Positions 5,793 to 8,180 of a stretch of 8,180 nucleotides of DNA are shown piece by piece (positions within the stretch are counted from its first letter, which is position 1; every line of letters starts with the position of its first letter). The position numbers and the translations under genes are program-made. The stretch is from NCBI GenBank assembly GCA_028699735.1, contig JAQVUB010000096.1, forward strand, positions 1-8,180. The letters are read 5' to 3'. The DNA is from Lentisphaeria bacterium (GTDB lineage Bacteria; Verrucomicrobiota; Lentisphaeria; Oligosphaerales; Oligosphaeraceae). Below the pieces are notes generated by a model, which saw only the letters and a program-made list of their open reading frames with translations, was not told the DNA's origin and ran no database searches.

Positions 5793-5823
5793 AATATAAC
5801 ATGGTGTAGGCTGAAGCCCACAA
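5793..5823 (-). promoter_or_regulatory. Possible ung promoter
   Basis: The minus strand holds an AT-rich TATATT (5793-5798, five of six bases of a -10 box), with a second near match, TATAGT, just after it (5788-5793). The candidate -35 TTGTGG (5818-5823) is poor and 19 nt away. The position, about 35-40 nt before the ung start, is sensible, but support is weak. Confidence 0.3.
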
Positions 5824-5914
5824 CCCAAAGCTTTCAGCTATCAATTGCCTGTTGTCTGGAAACTCGTCCATCCCGTCCATGAATGAGGAACCCGACTTAT
5901 GTGGTAAGTTCGGC

Positions 5915-6077
5915 GGGGGTGCAGTTCCCAAGTAGGTAGACCCTGCCCCGGGCACCCGAGACCGTTCGGGCGTGGGAGTGCTAACAGAAATCGCAACCGG
6001 GCCGGTTACGCCACATTTTAAACCTGACCCCTGAACCCTTTCTGGACAGCCTCTACCTACTTTTGGGAACTGCACCC
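5915..6077. mobile_element. Small non-autonomous (MITE-like) element with inverted ends and flanking direct repeat
   Basis: The left end GGGTGCAGTTCCCAA (5917-5931), followed by GTAGGTAGA (5932-5940), is matched in reverse complement at the right end. There TCTACCTAC is at 6052-6060 and, after two extra T, TTGGGAACTGCACCC at 6063-6077. The inverted ends are thus about 24-26 bp with a 2-nt indel. The 7-bp direct repeat GTTCGGC occurs at 5908-5914, next to the element, and at 6078-6084, directly after the right end, as expected of a target-site duplication. Two further G lie between the left copy and the matched end. The inside has no open frame but small hairpins (CCCGA/TCGGG at 5955-5970, AACCGG/CCGGTT at 5995-6007). 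I cannot name the parent insertion sequence. Confidence 0.6.
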
Positions 6078-6099
6078 GTTCGGCTGTACTGTTTTGTGT

Positions 6100-6152
6100 C
6101 GGAGGCGATAGGGAACGCCGCTGCCCCCCAGCGGCACAGGCATCGCGCTCCG
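6100..6152. repeat. Two-tier GC-rich palindrome downstream of abiEii
   Basis: Outer arms CGGAGGCGAT (6100-6109) and ATCGCGCTCCG (6142-6152) pair with a one-base bulge. Inner arms GCCGCT (6117-6122) and AGCGGC (6130-6135) pair perfectly around a loop containing a run of C. It starts 26 nt beyond the abiEii stop codon in the direction of transcription. It may end or protect the abiE transcript, although there is no U-tract on that strand; on the plus strand it is followed by CTTTTAT. Confidence 0.5.
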
Positions 6153-6178
6153 CTTTTATCACAGAACACGAGCAGTGG

Positions 6179-6967
6179 TCAAAGAACTGGCAGGATTTTT
6201 TCCAAAAACAGCTGATAAGCGTCATCGATCGAATAAAGAATATCATTTCTGAGTAAATCCGCAGTGTCTTTGATGAATTCAGGATGCTTCAATTTTTCCT
6301 CCAGGTTTGCTTCATATTCTTTTGCAGAAACCTTCAATTTCGATTTCCGCATATACTCGTCAAAACATTTTGTGATCAATTCTGCAGATGTATCCGTTTT
6401 CGTAAATCCCAGCCACAAATCAAAGAGGTCTCTGCCCTTCCTCCTTTGGTACAGCGCCCGCAGTTTTGTGGCCAGCAACTCCTCGATTCCAAACGTGGAT
6501 ACTTTACAGTTTCCGCTGAACCAGCGGGAATCAACTGAAAATTCTCTTTTTTGAAGCCCCAGTACCGAAAAATGCTCGCGGGTATTGATTTCAATTTTCA
6601 ACTTCAGGGTTGACTGCGGGTATCCTTCAGACTGAACGCGATAGGTGAAAATAACGATATCCGTTCCAAGCTTTCGACTGGGAACGCCAAGCCATGAGTT
6701 GAGTTTCTCATGCAGAGCATCGAAAACCGGCCCGATGGGGCCTGCGTTCATCTGGACGAGATCAATATCTTCCGAATATCTGGCTGCTGGAGCCAGGAAC
6801 AACTTATGCAAAGCCGTTCCGCCTCGAAACGCAAGATTGGAGGCAAGCAAAGGATGTGAAAAAATCTCAACAATTGCTCTCGAGATGATCAGATCCTGTT
6901 CGATTTTCGCATCGGTATCCCATGGTGCAGTTGTCCGCCACTGAGCTATAAAACCCTTTGGAATCAT
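6179..6967 (-). CDS. abiEii: AbiEii-family nucleotidyltransferase toxin
   Basis: Encodes 262 residues. The protein matches the AbiEii/AbiGii toxin group, DNA polymerase beta-like nucleotidyltransferases that cause abortive phage infection or growth arrest when unrestrained; related toxins such as MenT add nucleotides to tRNA acceptor ends. Visible motifs are FRGGTALHKLF (47-57, nucleotide-binding GG-T), RYSEDIDL (63-70, metal-binding Asp67 and Asp69), KIEIN (124-128, a likely third acidic residue) and the C-terminal TKLRALYQRRKGRDLFDLW (167-185), so all catalytic elements appear intact. The start ATG (6965-6967) overlaps the antitoxin TGA by 4 nt (ATGA) and has GAGGAGG at 6975-6981, 7 nt upstream; the open frame to 7009 inside abiEi is ignored. 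Base composition appears lower in GC than that of the ribosomal genes. Confidence 0.9.
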   Translation of the reverse strand: MIPKGFIAQWRTTAPWDTDAKIEQDLIISRAIVEIFSHPLLASNLAFRGGTALHKLFLAPAARYSEDIDLVQMNAGPIGPVFDALHEKLNSWLGVPSRKLGTDIVIFTYRVQSEGYPQSTLKLKIEINTREHFSVLGLQKREFSVDSRWFSGNCKVSTFGIEELLATKLRALYQRRKGRDLFDLWLGFTKTDTSAELITKCFDEYMRKSKLKVSAKEYEANLEEKLKHPEFIKDTADLLRNDILYSIDDAYQLFLEKILPVL

Positions 6968-7821
6968 GCGAAATCCTCCTCGATCTGAGTATTGATCAAA
7001 AGCTTCCATTCGCAGTTTCGAGATGAATTTTTCATTGGCAGTTTCGGGTCGAGTTTCACATATCCGGGTTGTTTTCTTTTTATCCAGCTGGCCAGTTTCA
7101 GGTGTTTTTCAGGGTGATCAGTCTGTTTGAGCAACCATCCCAAACGTTGTGCATATGCTGTGCATCCTTCTGAGTCGGCGGCTTTCACCAACCTTTCTGA
7201 ATCAAGATTTTCCGCCAGTTCCTTCAGTACTGAAAAAATATGATTCAAACCTGCTGCCCGGTTCTGATATTTTAAAAGATCAATTACGGTCAGTTCCGGA
7301 CACGAGACCCGGATATAGCCCGTTTGGGAATTCTTTTGTTCGACCAGTGAAAAATCAATATCCTTCTTTGCAAAAAATCTGATTTTTATTCGTTTGCATT
7401 GGATGTCTCTGATCGGTTTGCTGGTGATTACATGGAAAGCCATGGGTTTCTGGTGAGACGCGCCGTAATAATCTGCAGCAGTAAGCAATCCTGCGTAATA
7501 GGGTTGTTCCAGATAGGCCATCAGATCGTTGATGAACCAGTCAGGAGGCAGCACTCCCCAGCTTTTATATTCAACAGGAAGGATCAGATAAAACCCATGA
7601 TAGATGCTGACAATCCTGCCGTTATTGACAAGGCGGGTCAAGGATCTGGCCAATGCCTGACGGGTTAACCCAAGAGTATTGGAAGCCTCTTGAAGAGTAA
7701 AATAATACAGCCCCTCCGCCTGGCGGGAATCGATCCAGTCTGATATTTTCAGCCGCTTTATCAAGATTTGATTCTTTCTTTGAAGCTTCAAAAAATGGTT
7801 CAAATTTGCAATATAAGACAA
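6964..7821 (-). CDS. abiEi: AbiEi-family antitoxin and transcriptional repressor
   Basis: Encodes up to 285 residues and resembles the long AbiEi group of type IV antitoxins, which repress their own promoter and neutralise AbiEii without forming a stable complex. The winged-helix part is at about 39-81 (YYFTLQEASNTLGLTRQALA, then GRIVSIYHGFYLILPVEY). The C-terminal antitoxin domain shows YYAGLLTAADYYGASHQKPM (108-127), TGYIRVSCPELTVIDLLKY (167-185) and GLNHIFSVLKELAENLDSER (191-210). The first start is TTG (7819-7821) with GAGG at 7829-7832, 7 nt upstream, but a promoter-like sequence overlaps it. Family resemblance begins only near residue 25, so a start farther in, such as TTG at 7762-7764, is possible. 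It overlaps abiEii by 4 nt. Confidence 0.87.
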   Translation of the reverse strand: MSYIANLNHFLKLQRKNQILIKRLKISDWIDSRQAEGLYYFTLQEASNTLGLTRQALARSLTRLVNNGRIVSIYHGFYLILPVEYKSWGVLPPDWFINDLMAYLEQPYYAGLLTAADYYGASHQKPMAFHVITSKPIRDIQCKRIKIRFFAKKDIDFSLVEQKNSQTGYIRVSCPELTVIDLLKYQNRAAGLNHIFSVLKELAENLDSERLVKAADSEGCTAYAQRLGWLLKQTDHPEKHLKLASWIKRKQPGYVKLDPKLPMKNSSRNCEWKLLINTQIEEDFA

Positions 7822-7844
7822 TATATGTCCTCTTTTGCAAATTT
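7802..7844. promoter_or_regulatory. Probable AbiEi operator: 43-nt dyad at the abiE promoter
   Basis: AAATTTGCAA (7802-7811) and TTGCAAATTT (7835-7844) are perfect inverted 10-mers. Between them GACA (7817-7820) and TGTC (7826-7829) pair around the same centre (7823), so 16 of 21 positions per half are symmetric. The dyad covers a candidate -10 box and the first possible start codon. AbiEi proteins are known to bind inverted repeats in their own promoter (shown for Streptococcus agalactiae AbiEi), which makes an operator the most likely role. Confidence 0.65.
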
Positions 7845-7847
7845 CAA
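7820..7847 (-). promoter_or_regulatory. Candidate abiE promoter
   Basis: The minus strand has TTGAAA (7842-7847, five of six bases of a -35 box), a 16-nt spacer and TATATT (7820-7825, five of six bases of a -10 box). Its -10 lies in the centre of the dyad at 7802-7844, as expected of a repressed promoter. Transcription would begin near 7813, which would exclude the TTG start at 7819-7821. Confidence 0.5.
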
Positions 7848-8180
7848 AAAAGATTCCATCGAATGAAAAAGATTTGCGTAATGCTTTACTTTTTCAGAGT
7901 ACCTTGCTTTCGGAGTCTGTGTTTCCAAACAGTGTGGACTCGGCTGCCCGCCTGCCATTCGTCCCTGCCTCTCTCGCGCGACTGGAAGTAGGTTAGCCCC
8001 CTGGTTGGGTGGGGATCGGAGTTTTCTGAACTGCGATGGAAAATAATGTCCCGGAAACGAATTTTCAAGAAGAATCATCGGCATTCATGCAGAAACATGG
8101 TGATTCCTGAAAATCATCAAGTTTCCTTGTCGCCATGAACGGGCTGTCTGCAAGAAAGAAGAGATCTCAGATAGAGGGCG
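7848..8180. other. Stretch without a recognisable gene upstream of abiE
   Basis: No open frame here resembles protein; the 94-codon minus-strand frame (7800-8084) and its neighbours are low-complexity and overlap each other. A few short imperfect inverted repeats occur (for example GAGTC/GACTC at about 7905-7945 and GTGATT/AATCAT near 8100-8118), but none is convincing. I see no tRNA, attachment site or repeat array. Confidence 0.5.

Larger units (their letters stand above)
5757..6178. other. Gene-free stretch between abiEii and ung with repeat structures
   Basis: No open frame here looks like protein; the one at 5761-6246 on the minus strand is low-complexity and overlaps the end of abiEii. 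The stretch contains the probable ung promoter at its left, a 163-bp inverted-end element (5915-6077) in the middle and a GC-rich two-tier palindrome (6100-6152) next to the abiEii end. These structures make it look like a boundary between the resident ung region and the abiE module. Confidence 0.6.

Noticed and set aside
5995..6007. AACCGG/CCGGTT palindrome as an integron attC-like or recombinase site
   Set aside because: It lacks the conserved core sites of attC and the associated integrase or cassette genes; it is better explained as an internal hairpin of the small element.
5761..6246. 161-codon minus-strand open frame between abiEii and ung
   Set aside because: Low-complexity translation, overlaps the abiEii end and spans the inverted-end element and palindrome; no ribosome binding site or family match.
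7800..8084. 94-codon minus-strand open frame upstream of abiEi
   Set aside because: Translation looks random, overlaps the abiEi start in another frame and has no support for expression.
1..8180. CRISPR arrays, tRNA or rRNA genes
   Set aside because: No regularly spaced repeats and no tRNA-like or rRNA-like sequence were seen on reading either strand.

Overview
All recognisable genes lie on the minus strand, so the window reads right to left (8180 to 1). The organism looks like a bacterium of the Planctomycetes-Verrucomicrobia-Chlamydiae group, perhaps near Kiritimatiellota, Lentisphaerota or Verrucomicrobiota. This is inferred from the style of the ribosomal proteins (L16 starting MPLMPKRV, L22 with EGPTMKRFTPKARGSAG) remembered from that group. 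No database search was possible, so the placement is moderate to weak.

Right part (about 6179-8180): a gene-poor leader of about 350 bases, then a two-gene AbiE-type toxin-antitoxin operon. The AbiEi-like antitoxin/repressor is followed by an AbiEii-like nucleotidyltransferase toxin that overlaps it by four bases (ATGA). A large dyad symmetry centred near 7823 covers a good promoter-like sequence and the first possible start codon, which fits an autoregulatory operator. This part looks more AT-rich than the ribosomal genes, consistent with an acquired module.

Middle (about 4917-6178): about 420 bases without a gene hold a two-tier palindrome (6100-6152) and a 163-bp element with inverted ends and a 7-bp flanking direct repeat, which looks like a small non-autonomous mobile element. 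Next comes ung (family 1 uracil-DNA glycosylase). A long hairpin follows, with two 48-nt arms carrying only four mismatches. Then comes an exported or membrane-anchored coiled-coil protein with a small C-terminal beta-type domain.

Left part (1-3954): a ribosomal protein cluster in the order rplV, rpsC, rplP, rpmC, rpsQ, rplN, rplX, rplE, rpsN, rpsH, rplF (cut by the window edge). This is the standard distal S10 plus spc order, tightly packed with strong ribosome binding sites. Three features are unusual. The cluster starts at rplV, with no rpsS/rplB/rplW/rplD/rplC/rpsJ upstream. S3 carries a 20-residue insertion immediately before the GXXG loop of its KH domain. The end of rpsC overlaps the start of rplP by 80 nt in another frame.

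The ribosomal genes encode 30S and 50S subunit proteins made together. ung is base-excision repair, and abiE is a phage-defence/stabilisation module. I see no evidence that ung, the coiled-coil gene and abiE form one functional system. No convincing wholly new multi-gene system is visible; the best leads are the S3 insertion, the split S10 operon, the mobile-element-like repeat and the AbiEi operator.
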